Shown in pieces: positions 35,580 to 46,212 of a stretch of DNA of 64,000 bases (positions are counted from its first letter, which is position 1; every line of letters begins with the position of its first letter). The translations under genes were made by a program, and so were the position numbers. The stretch comes from Nicotiana tabacum. Taxonomy: Eukaryota; Streptophyta; Magnoliopsida; Solanales; Solanaceae. The stretch covers positions 191,693,948-191,757,947 of the forward strand of contig NC_134082.1 of NCBI RefSeq assembly GCF_000715075.1. The letters run 5' to 3'. The notes under the pieces are model-generated. The model was not told where the DNA came from. It saw nothing but the letters and a program-made list of their open reading frames with translations, and ran no database searches.

Positions 35580-36080
35580 TAGCAAATTTCGTGGCAGATT
35601 TTAGCCGTGGGATGGTAACAGAAGTAGAAAAAGAACTACAGGTATTTAACGGGTCTAATCCAGGTACTTGGACCCTGTTTACCGACTCCTCGAATGTTAA
35701 AGGAGCGGGTTTAGGCATTGTTCTAATCACACCTACGGGAGAGACTATAAGGCAAGCCATAAAATGTCATCCTATTACTAATAATGAAGCAGATTATGAA
35801 GCTATGATTGCAGGTTTAGAATTGGCACGAGAGCTTGGAATAGAGCAGGTTATAATCAAAAGCGACTCGCAGCTCATAGTTAATCAAATGCAGGGGGACT
35901 TATATAGCTAGAGAGGCGAGGATGTAGCAATATTTGGAAAAGGCACGAGATTTGATCAGACAATTCTAATCTTGGAAAATCGTGCAAATACACAGGGAAG
36001 AAAATGTCGAAGTAGATGCGTTGGCTAGTCTTGCATCCGTTGCAGAAGTAACAAATGAAGAAAATGGTTCCGTAGTATAT
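35580..36080 (+). pseudogene. Tat archaeal-type RNase H
   Basis: WTLFTDSSNVKGAGLGIVLI carries the first catalytic Asp. The second position reads NNEADYEAMIAGLELA, with Asp in place of the Glu usual here. KSDSQLIVNQMQGDLYS follows and ends at a stop at 35909. The last part shifts frame and resumes as REENVEVDALASLASVAEV (35987 on), with the final Asp. Together with the RNase H upstream this dual arrangement places the element in the Tat lineage. Confidence 0.8.
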
Positions 36081-36189
36081 TTGTTTTATTTGGCACTCGA
36101 CCAAGATAAAAACGAGGTAAATTTCAATAATTTAACCTGGGATTGGTGGTCCTTTAACAAGGTGTCTCAGACCTTCTCAGACAGAGTAT

Positions 36190-37236
36190 GTGATGAGAGA
36201 AGTACATGAAGGACATTGTGGAAATCACGCAAGAGGAAGATCCTTGGTAAAAACTCTAATTAGAGCAGGGTATTACTGGCCAAAAATGGAAGAAGAGGTA
36301 GAAAGTTTTGTGGCCAAATGTGACAAGTGCCAAAGATATGGTAACAACATGCATCGACCAGTAGAGTTATTACATTCGGTTGTTGCATTGTGACCTTTTA
36401 CGAAGTGGGGGATGGATATCGTGGGTCCACTACTACAAGCCAAAGGAAAGGTACAATTTTTGTTAGTACTCACTGATTATTTTACTAAGTGGGTAGAAGC
36501 AAGTGCGAGAAAAAGAAGTCAGGGACTTCATTTGGCAGAACATCATATGTCGGTTTGGGGTTCCAAAAGAAATCGTGTGTGATAACGGCCCGCAGTTCAT
36601 AGGTGCGAAAATTACAGAATTCTTTCAGAGTTGGCAAATTAAAAGGATTACTTCAACGCCTTAGATCATGTGGCCAATGGACAAGCTGAATCAACAAACA
36701 AAGTTATTGTTAATAACTTGAAGAAAAGGCTGGAAGAGTTAAAAGGTAAATGGCCAGAAGTGTTACCTGGAGTCTTGTGGGCTTACCGAACAACAGCAAA
36801 AACGAGTACGGGAGAGACACCATTTTTACTTGTTTACAGTGTTGAAGCCTTAATTCCAGTTGAAATAGGTTAACCAAGTACGAGATACACCCAAGAAATC
36901 GAAGAGTCAAACGAGGAGGAGATGTGAGTAAATCTCGATTTGCTTGAAGAAAGAAGAGAAACAACCTTGATAAGGATGGCTGCGCAGAAGCAAATTATTG
37001 AGCGATATTACAATCGGAAAGCTTATCTTAGGTACTTTAAGATTGGGGACTACGTACTCAAGAAAGTTTTTCAATCAACAAGAACATCCAATGCAGGAAA
37101 GTTAAGTCCAAATTAGGAAGGACCTTACAAGGTTCGAGGTATCACTGGAAAAGGTGCATACGAATTGGAAACCATGGATGGCAAGGTTCTACCATCGAGT
37201 TGGAATACTGTTCATTTAAAGAAGTACTATTTCTAA
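36190..37236 (+). pseudogene. Tat integrase
   Basis: HHCC zinc-binding: EGHCGNHARGRSLVKTLIRA, YYWPKMEEEVESF, then KCDKCQRYGNN. After a stop at 36391 the core continues with [20 protein letters not shown] and [12 protein letters not shown]; the frame is lost around 36510-36665, where the second Asp would lie (GTGTGTGATAACGGC). It resumes with [20 protein letters not shown] (catalytic Glu) and [20 protein letters not shown]. The C-terminus reads QEGPYKV-like sequence near 37115 and ends KKYYF at 37236. Confidence 0.8.
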
Positions 37237-38414
37237 GGAAAGGAAAGACCCAAGGTCAGGTATCCCTCAATTACGATTTTTATTTTGTACAGTTAAAATT
37301 ATACTAACAATTTTAGATGATAGGCAAAAAAATAGCCCGCACCAAATGATGATATTAGACCTGAAAGACACGCGAAAGTAACATAATTCCCAGTCTAGGG
37401 TTACAACTTTTCTGATTGAAATATAAAGGGTTAAGCAGTCATCATCTAAATTATATATGCCTCCGAGTCCCGTACATTTTTCCTTTTTTAGGAAAAGGAC
37501 CACATGGAAGGAATAATCAAGTGCTTGAGATTTCATACTTCAAAGCTCAAACACTTAGGGGGCTATATATATAAGGATGGCAAAGAAGAGCAAAGAAGAC
37601 TGGAAAAATCAGAATTCAATTCAAGCTTAAAGTCTACCCAACAAATTGAAAGTTTAGAGCAAAGTCACGAGCAGCCAAAAACACAAGCCTGATTGAAAAC
37701 CCTATGAAGAATACACTCATGGATGTAAATTTCAAAATCTTACGAATATTTAGGTTAAAGGCAATATTTAGTCATGGGTTTCAAGATATACCCTTGAATT
37801 ATTTACAAATCTGTTGTAAAGAAAACAGTTACGAAAGAGTTATAGATGATACTTAAATACATGTAAAGTATTACATAATTTGAAAGTTCGAATGATACAA
37901 AACTTTTCCTCAAAGTTATTCAAAGAAACATGTATGTTCCTATTTCTTCTTTCGTATGTTTACACCATTATGAAGTTGAGACGTCTGCTTCATTAAGTGT
38001 CGTATATAAAAGGGCTCTCTTTTATAATTCGTGCTTATTCAAAAGACTCGTGAAGCAATGAAGCATTTTGAATGCAAAAGTTAAAATAACAAAGGGTAAA
38101 ACAAAAATCCAAATAAGTGGAAAATAAAACCCAAACTTACAAAGATAAAAGCAAGGGTAAACCGCTAAGAGAATAGAACAAAAACTCTAAATAAAGGTAT
38201 TATAAGAGTTAGACCAAAACTTTATAATATTATAATAACTTGGTTAAAACTAAGTATGAACTTAGTTAAAGCCTGATTGTCTTATACAAAAAAACCCTAA
38301 AACGGACTAGGGGTATGATTTTCCAAAACATTACCCCCATATGGGACCAGGGGTAAACCTCCAAATGTTCCACCAATAAAAAAATAAAACAACACTTCAA
38401 ACTTTCTTAAACAT
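37237..38414. other. Spacer between pol and the antisense gene of the Tat element
   Basis: About 1.2 kb without recognisable coding sequence on either strand. AGGGGTAAACC and similar A-rich stretches lie near the 3' end of the antisense gene. Confidence 0.5.
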
Positions 38415-40841
38415 TCACTGAGGGGCAGAATCTGAACCAGTAGGATGAAGAACGGCATCATCAGAAGCTAGAAAAGTAACCTGAGCGGAAGGAGATTGAA
38501 TAGCAGCCTCACCAGGAGTAACTTTATCACCTTCGGAAAGGTCAGTCACGGGTGAAGAAAAGCTCTGACTTTGTTGGATTTTCTCAATAGTTTCTTTGAT
38601 CTTTGCAATCTCAGCAGCTAAGTCAAAGCCTTCCCGGCTTGCTTCCATCAAAGTGTTATGGTGTGTGTTCAAGAAAGCCTAACTTACTTCAACGACAGCC
38701 TTATCCTCAACAGCTTCGTAATCTCTTTCCTAATGCTCAATCTCATTCCTAAGCTATTCTTTCTCAGTTAAGGCAACATCATAAGAAGCCTGTAAGTGGG
38801 CAAGTGAACTCTCCAAAAATCGAACTCTGTTAAAAGACACTCGGAGATCTTCTTGAGCTTGGGTGAGCGTTTGAACAAGCTCACCGGCCTAAATTTCTTT
38901 TTGGTTCAATAGGTCTTTCAGACTTCTGATCTCTTCAGTGGCTTTAGAAAGTTGTTCAGCAAATGAAGACTCAAGAAGGTTCTTATCTTTGCCCGCCTGG
39001 TTAGAAGAAGCTTTCTCAACCGCTAGTTCCGCTGCCATAACCTTTACTTGCTGCTCTAAGGTACACTTATCTTCCTCTAAAACCTCCATTTCAAGTTGAA
39101 GACCCCCGTACTGATCTTTCTAATTGTCTGCTTCAGTATGATAGTCATTCATCAGCTGCTCTGTGTGGACAATCCTTTTCATCATCTCTGTACCGATGAG
39201 ATTGATCTACACAATGAAGAAAGAAATGTGATACTAGTAAAAGAAAAATCACGCAAAATAAGAAGACAAGGTTTATACCTTTAAAGATGAATGCACAATA
39301 ACGTTCATCCACATTAGAGAGCTGTGACTTTCCAGTTTGGACTTCTCAACTAGACCTATCAGTGGTTTCAACCACACGTCAGCTTGGCCTGATTTCTTCA
39401 AAAGGTTACTATCTGCAGGAATCTCGATGATAACTTGTTTCATTGCCCTACTACTATTAGAGGAACCAATTTCAGCATGGGAAGTTGTGGCAGTAGGAAT
39501 AGTCGAAGAACTCAAAATAGCCACGGGCGAAGTAGTAGCAACAACAGTAGGTACAGACAACTGAGATTCAATTAGAGTAGACACAGGAAAAGAGGCACGA
39601 GACGTCTCCTTAGAAATAAAGCCAAAGTTTTCTTCATCAAATCCACGAGAAAAGAATTGTTCAGTAGAGTCACGGGGTGCTGCAGGCGTCTCTTCGTTAG
39701 AACTCACACCCCGAATGGGAAACCCTAGTAATGAAAAGGGTTAATAAGTCCCATGATGAACATGAGAATAAAGAATAAAGTGAAAAAGAAAGTTACCGTG
39801 AGTGTTAACTTTCCACCCAAATCTGTTTGAAAGGCATTTCCAAGACCTTTCTTCCACTGGAGCAACTGTTAATAATTTTTCTACCCAACCACGGAAATCA
39901 GAAATTTCCTCAACAGTTCCCATGGTTGATGAAAAAGAAAAGTAAAACAGTTACGAGACTACAAGTTCTTTTTTAAAGAATAGAAATAAAAGACTGAAAG
40001 TGAAACTCACGTGCAAAGTTCCACTTCTCAGGAAAGGGCATGTTTTCTTCGTCTAATAACCTACTTGTAGGAGCGGCAACAAATCGGACGTACCAGCCAC
40101 GGTCTTTGTCGTCTTCAGGGCTAACCAAAACTCTCTTACTTCTCGTCGTGAGAGTAAAAACCCCATGATAGAATAATTTGGGAGAGTAGAGATGAATCAG
40201 ATGGTAAAAAGTAAAGGGTAACTGAGCCAGATTTGACAAATATCTAAGGCATGCCACCGCCCTCCATACAATAGGGCCAATTTGTCCTAAACATACATCA
40301 AAGAAACGACAAAATTCAATGATGATTGGGTCAATAGGTGGCCTAAAACCTAATATGAAGGGATATGTATACACAAAGGAAAAACTAGATTTAAAGGAAG
40401 TAATCCTTTGATTCTCATTAGGGACCAGAATCGGGAAGTCAAATTTCCAAGGGTAATCTTTACGCACAATAGAAACTAAACCCTCAGTGATCTGGGAAGG
40501 GTAAACATCAGCGCGATCGTGAAAAGTCATGGAAGTAATCTGATTTTTTATTGATTCTTTGTCCGTGACAAAGGAAAGTTCAGCAGGGGTAATCTCGTCA
40601 ACAGTATGTTCACGAAGCGGTTCACTAGAATCTCTATTTCTAACAGAAGATCTATGTGGAAAAGAAACCCTAGTTCTAGAAGAAGACGGAGGAGTAGAAC
40701 TGGGTTGAGAAGAAGAACCATATATAGAAACTGACTTTAAACTACGCAACCTACCACCTCTCCTACTTCTAGTAGGAGCAGAAGATAGGGAAGTTCATCT
40801 ATAATAAGAATTTTTCGAGGATCAGGATTTGAGGAAGACAT
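38415..40841 (-). pseudogene. Antisense additional ORF (aORF) of the Tat element, multi-exon, decayed
   Basis: Some Tat elements carry a gene on the opposite strand between pol and the 3' LTR; its N-terminal domain corresponds to Pfam Transposase_28 (putative gypsy-type transposon) and its function is unknown. Here ATG at 40841 opens MSSSNPDPRKILIIDELPYL, a one-base frameshift occurs near 40790, and the main exon continues to 40009 through a Ser/Pro/Arg-rich stretch and a conserved domain (YPFILGFRPPIDPIIIEFCR, WRAVACLRYLSNLAQLPFTF, KDRGWYVRFVAA). It ends with donor GTGAGT. Exon 39923-39799 (MGTVEEISDFRGWVEKLLTV) and exon 39707-39280 (SSNEETPAAPRDSTEQFF) follow. The rest (39180-38415) is a long charged coiled coil with several stops, ending SDSAPQ. 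Confidence 0.75.
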
Positions 40842-40938
40842 AGTTGTATAAAAAAGTAGAATGTATTGAAGAATAAGAACAAGATGTAAATATAGAACAC
40901 TCAAGAAAAAAATTTCATGAAATAAAAGGCAACGGATG

Positions 40939-40946
40939 TATTTATA
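40939..40946 (-). promoter_or_regulatory. Putative TATA box of the antisense gene
   Basis: TATAAATA on the minus strand lies about 100 bp upstream of the antisense ATG at 40841, a normal spacing for a plant promoter with a short leader. Confidence 0.4.
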
Positions 40947-43334
40947 TGCAGAAGCAACCGTCATGCAAAGAAGGTAATGATGGAAACGTCATTATAAAAA
41001 CCGTCACTTCGTGACTGATGCAGCCACCCGCTACAGAGTTGCAGAGCCAATCGATGATTACCACGTGTCACATGCATTAAATGGAAGTGACATACGGCGC
41101 ATCTGTTTAGAAGAAGGTACAATGGCATGTGAGAAATGACAGCAAAAATTCCCACCATATATGAGATCCACTTGCCAAATATTCAATTGCTAAATAATTG
41201 GTAAGTCGGGAGACTATCTGTATTGAGGAAAATAAATATTACACATGGAATTAATTATGTGGCTGACATGGCAAGACATGTGGATCACTAGAAAAGTGAT
41301 AGTTGGAGAAGAGTATTTGAAAAGACGTGAGTCTTAATAGGAACGAGCAAAACGTCTAAGAGACAAGGAGAAACGGTTGCTCGAGTCTCTTTAGCGATTT
41401 AAATTAATGAGCATGAATGGTTACAAACGTTATAGAATCTTCACGAAACAGTTATGATTACCAATTCTAACATTTCATTAATGCTCATAATAACTCGATC
41501 ATAAAAGGGAAAAGACGTTGTACTTAGTGATGGTTATATAAGGAAAAGAAATGTCATTTGTATGGACACGTTCTGATTATTATTGGAATACAATTATTTA
41601 CTTTCGCTTTCTACTGATTACTGTGCTATTTTTTTTCTTACTACAAGAATATCGATTTCATTGATTATCAGTAACTCGAGTACTCTAAAAAATAGGCTGA
41701 CCGAAATTTCTATTTTTTGGTTAAACACTCCCTACTTATTAGGCGAATTCCGCCACTGCATTCATGAATACAGTAGTGCCAATACAATGAATACAGTCCA
41801 GTAGCAAAAAAATATTAGCTATAGGAAGTAAATATGTATATAGAAGCTATAGAAAATTAATAGCCATTAAACTACAGTGGTTTCTGAAAATTCCTCTTAA
41901 TATAACCATGGCAACCCCCTAAATATGCCATGCCCAATTAACTTAACATTAGCAAATGGTGGATAATTAATATGCAGTGTGAGTAGGGATGTCAATGGTT
42001 CGGTTCGGTCGGTGATTTTATAAATTTCTACCATACCAATTTTTCAGTTATTCTATTATGTATAACCAACATTACACTTTTCTAACTGTCCCAATCATAT
42101 CGGTTTCTCTTCGATATCGATACCAGTTCGGTTGATATTCGGTATTTTTTTTTAAAATCATGTAAATATCATTAGTAGAAGTATAATGCAATAATATATG
42201 TATTTTTATAGGACTTAGCAAAGCTCTCAAGAAATTTTTATTGTTTAAAGAGTGATGAATTAAGAAAATAAAAGATAGCAAGATTATGGATCCATCAACT
42301 ATTCTACAACTGCGTAAAATACGAGATTATGGATCCATAAACTATTCTACAATAACGTAAAATGAACTAAGTAAAGACAAAGAAAGTATAAATCACATGA
42401 GTGGAAAGATATTAACCAAGTTGGGACTCGAGAATAAAGTCCATAGAAGATTAAATATTCAAAAGGATAAATCTAAATCATACGAAAGGAAACATATTCG
42501 ATACATTGGAGTTTGCTACTCATAATCACTAGAATACTTTGTGTCTTGCTAGTGAATATGCTGGAAATAATTTAGTTTCAACAGGAGTAATATAATATGT
42601 TTGGGATTAGAATTTGGAGTTTTAATTATTTGTTGGCTTGTAAAAGTTTTCATAATTCCATGTCCCAAAGAAAAATTTAATGGTTTATTATTTTTAAACT
42701 TAACATATAAATATATTTTTCACATGTAACTTTATTGTGATGACCCAAAGGGTCATCTTGTGTTTAGAATTCGAATCCGGGTTCCGAGGCCTTGAAAACC
42801 TCATTTTCCTTTTTCTCAATTTGCGTGCATAGTTCGGGCACATTTTAGGAAAGCTTTTCTGTGAAATTTAAGAAAAATAATGAATTTGGCCTTTAAAATT
42901 GATTAAAGTTGACTTCTGTCAACATTTTTAGTAAACGGACCTAGATCCGTGATTTGACGGTCCCGTAGGGTCCGTAGTAAAATATGGGACTTGGGCGTAT
43001 GCCTAGAATCCAATTCCGAGGTCCCTAGACCGAAAAAAAGAATGATGTCTTATCTGTAAAATTTGGTAAGAATCGGAGTTGATTTGACGTGATTCGGATG
43101 TCCGGTTGTGAAAATAGTAAATTTGAAATGTTCTTGAGGAAAATCATGAGTTTGAGGTTAAACTCGTAGTTGTTGATGTTATTTTGATGATTTTATCGTA
43201 CGAGCAAGTCTGTATGGTATTTTTAGACTTGCGTGCATGTTTGTTTTGGAGCCCCGAAGGCTCGGGTCAGTTTTGGATAGGCCACAGAGTGATTTTGCAC
43301 TTAGGAAATTTGTTGGTATGCTTCAGCAAAGTTG

Positions 43335-43650
43335 CAGGCCTCTGATCTCGCAATTGCGAGATCAGGCTTCGCATTTGCGAGCTTGACAGGTTTGGAAATT
43401 GCGAGGCTTCCGTCGCAAATGCGAAGGAATGTGGGCTGGGGCATGTTCGCAATTGCGAACTTTTCTTCTCAATTGCGAAGGAAACAGGGCAAGGAGGGAC
43501 TTCGTATTTGCGACCAAAAGGTCGCATTTGCGATTGTAGCAGATATGTGAGAGGCTCGCATTTGCAATACTTTTCTCTCATTTGCGATTATAGCAGAGAT
43601 GTGAGGGGTTCACATTTGCGATATTTCTCAGGTCGCAAATGCGACATCTG
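43335..43650. repeat. GCGA-rich short inverted repeats within the solo LTR
   Basis: TCGCAATTGCGA, TCGCATTTGCGA and GTCGCAAATGCGAA-type words recur more than ten times in about 300 bp. Each is nearly self-complementary, so the stretch can fold in many ways. The small ORFs read from it on both strands follow from the repeat. Confidence 0.7.
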
Positions 43651-44479
43651 CAGCAATTAAGTTGGGACTTTGATGGGATTTTCACTTCATTCTTCAAAAT
43701 TTCAAAACCTAAACTTCAAAGGGCGATTTTTCTAGTGCAAGTTCTTCCCCAAATCATAGGTAAATGAATCTTAACTCTTTTTCTTTAATCTATTTCATTT
43801 TTTACATGATTTCACTTCAAAATTTTGGGTTTTTTCATGGGAAATTGGGTGTTCTTGGGTAGAAATTAGGATTTTCGAATTTTGGGGATTTGGACCTCAA
43901 TTACAGGTCGGATTTCAAAACCAGTTTCATATTTGGATTCGTGGGTGAATGGGTAGTCAAGTTTTGGTTCGAACTTCGAGTTTTGACCAAGCGGGCCCGG
44001 GGACGATTTTTGACTTTTTTGGAAAAAATATTGGGAAATCTATATTCATGCATTATAATTGATGTATTTAGCATTTATTGATGTTATTAAGTAAATTATG
44101 ACTAGATACAAGCGGATTGGAAGTAGAACCGAGAGGTAAAGCGGTAATTGAGGCTTGATTTTGTCCATGGAATTGAGGTAAGTGTTTTGGTCTAACCTTA
44201 GCTTGAGGGAATATGTGTTGTGGTCTTATTTGCTACGTGTTAGTGTTGAGTACGACGTATAGATGTGGTGACGATTATCTATACGTTGGTGTCAAGCATG
44301 CCCGTGAGTCTTATACATAATTGTTGTGACTCTTATTATGTACTATCCATGCTTAAATTGATGATTATCACTGTTGAATAAGACTTATGATGATTTCTTG
44401 GTAATTGATCATTGTTGAGTATTGGCTCAAGTTGAGATTTCTTTTCTGAAGTAACTGTCCTAACGAGATTGGTTATAGC

Positions 44480-44785
44480 TGATTCCCTTGCCGGGATGTA
44501 TTTGTTTCTATTGTTGATTCCCTTGCCGAGATGTATTGTTTCTATTGTTTGGGTGAGGAAGAGTGTAAAGCACGAAGGGTGATGCCGTGCACGATATTGT
44601 GAGTGTTAATGCACGAAGGGTGATGTCGTACCGATATTGTGAGTGTTAATGCACGAAGGGTGATGCCGTGCCGATATTGTGAGAGTTAATGCACGAAGGG
44701 TGATGCTGTGTCGTTTCTGTTGTTTCTTATGGTGAGAACGAGAGTAAAAGCACGAAGGGTGATGCTGTGCACGTGTACTGTTTCA
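44480..44785. repeat. Tandem repeats in the 3' part of the solo LTR
   Basis: GATTCCCTTGCCG(G/A)GATGTAT is duplicated at about 44482 and 44516. Then GCACGAAGGGTGATGCCGTG with GATATTGTGAGTGTTAAT repeats about five times (starts near 44570, 44611, 44652, 44691 and 44750), a step of about 40 bp. Confidence 0.8.
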
Positions 44786-45167
44786 TTATTCCTGTTGATA
44801 TAAGTATGGTGTTGCGGGATCACTTCCGCATTTCATAAACATTTCATTTTAGTTATTATCTGTTCCTGTCAAATTAATAATAATGGTGGTAAAACTGTAA
44901 CTGTCGGCTTGCCTAGCTTTCACGAGTAGGCGCTATCACGACTTCCGAAGGTGAAAAAATCCGGGTCGTGACAGTTATTCTGTATGGTTCGTTATTTTTT
45001 TGTTTATTTTTATAAAATTAAAAACATACCCTAATTGTCAGTACGGTTATAAATTTATATAAAAACCTACGATTTTATTAAAAGAAAATTAAAAATTGAT
45101 TCGGTACGATACGGTTCAGTCGGTTTAATCGGTTTTTAAATTTTCATTGACACACCCGAGGTGTGAG

Positions 45168-46112
45168 TCCAACTCTCATTGTTTTCCTTAGTTTCTCTCT
45201 CATTTTTCTTCCTTTCTCTATTTTTTTTTTTTTGTTTTTTTTTGTTTTTTTTTTTTGCTTTAGACATTTGATATTTGAAATTAATTGGCCCGACTAATTT
45301 GATTGGTTTGGTGTCGGATAGCCGCTAATGGCGATAAAGCACTTTCTTAAAAAGAAAATTTAATCTGTAGAGCAAGAAAAAATAGCCTATGACCAAGTAA
45401 CCAACTAGGAATGTTGATTCAATTTGTGCTGGCATCCATCAAACTAAATTTCTTAAATAATAATAGCATATCATTCTCTGAAATCCCTTCAATTTTATGC
45501 AAATTCAATTTTTTTTCCCTTTTCAAGAATCCTATTGTTAGAAGATGCCATTCGACGACAACTTATTTCTTTCTTTAATCATTCGTTAGTACTTTGCTAT
45601 ATATCTTTTGGACTGCGTGGTAGTAGGTATTTTAAACCAATAATGTAAAACTTCTTTGCATATTGATGTAACGTCCATCTATATTTACCTACTATAATCG
45701 TACTCATAGCAAATATTTTATAGTGTGGCATTTACATTTACTTTCTCATTTTCTGCTTTAACTTTCCTTTTTCTGGCTTTAGTTGGCAAGTATAATTCAA
45801 ACATTTAAGTTTTCTTTACCCCTTTTCTTGTGTTCTGTTCTTTTTTTTTGGGGGGTCAAATTTTCCATTACTCCTTTTTCCCCTCAATAATGAAGAATAA
45901 GAATTTAGAGTATAGTCTAATATAAAAAGCAAAAAATAAAAAAGAGAAAGGTATAATTATTACGATAATGATGATGAGCGTGACATCAACAACTTATGCA
46001 GGAATAAATAAATGAGGGTCAAATGACGTAATTACCCCTAATTAATCCACACAAATCTGAGAAGCCTCCATGAAAATGGTCAACTCTTAAATGGATATTT
46101 GACTCCCCCCAC
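45168..46112. other. Upstream region of the FQR1-like gene
   Basis: AT-rich sequence with a poly-T run at 45218-45257 (interrupted by G). No other gene is visible. It probably contains the promoter of the gene at right. Confidence 0.5.
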
Positions 46113-46119
46113 TATATAA
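46113..46119 (+). promoter_or_regulatory. TATA box of the FQR1-like gene
   Basis: TATATAA in CCCCCCACTATATAAGCAGC stands 94 bp upstream of the ATG at 46213. A CT-rich 5' leader follows (CCCCACTCTCTTCCACC), typical of plant core promoters. Transcription would start near 46145. Confidence 0.7.
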
Positions 46120-46212
46120 GCAGCAATGGCCTCCCCACTCTCTTCCACCATTCCTCTTTGTCTTTGTATTCCAACTCATTCATTCACCTAACCTCACTTT
46201 CAAGATCCTTCA

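Larger units (their letters stand above)
33430..41830 (+). mobile_element. Second Tat-lineage (Retand-like) Ty3-gypsy element, 5'-truncated
   Basis: Protease, RT, RNase H, archaeal-type RNase H and integrase follow in order on + (33453-37236), then a long antisense gene (38415-40841), an architecture known from Tat elements such as Retand and Grande. Gag, PBS and 5' LTR are missing: coding starts directly after the PMD pseudogene. The 3' LTR probably covers part of about 41100-41830 (TTATATAAGG at 41536 could be its TATA box), but with no second copy I cannot prove it. Confidence 0.7.
42736..44973 (+). repeat. Solo LTR of a Ty3-gypsy element (2238 bp)
   Basis: Starts TGTGATGACCCAAAGGGTCA, whose first bases are palindromic (GATGACCC/GGGTCATC), and ends GGTCGTGACA. 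Flanks TTTAT (42731-42735) and GTTAT (44974-44978) agree in 4 of 5 bases. There is no internal region or second LTR, so it is the product of LTR-LTR recombination. The start and end resemble those of chromovirus (Tekay-like) LTRs in Solanaceae; this lineage is tentative. Strand is taken from the TG...CA polarity and downstream features. Confidence 0.75.
41984..45159. mobile_element. hAT-like DNA transposon, split by a solo LTR
   Basis: The left end TAGGGATGTCAATGGTTCGG and the right end CATTGACACACCCGA are inverted and imperfect. Subterminal CGGTTCGGTCGG / GATTCGGTACGATACGGTTC repeats lie inside both ends. The flanks AGTGTGAG (41976-41983) and GGTGTGAG (45160-45167) agree in 7 of 8 bases, fitting a hAT 8-bp target duplication. 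Without the 2.2-kb LTR inside, the element is about 0.94 kb and has no coding sequence, so it is a MITE-like derivative. Confidence 0.7.

Noticed and set aside
41530..41600. Host gene promoter (TTATATAAGG)
   Set aside because: No ORF follows; the position fits the LTR promoter of the Tat element better, though that is not proved either.
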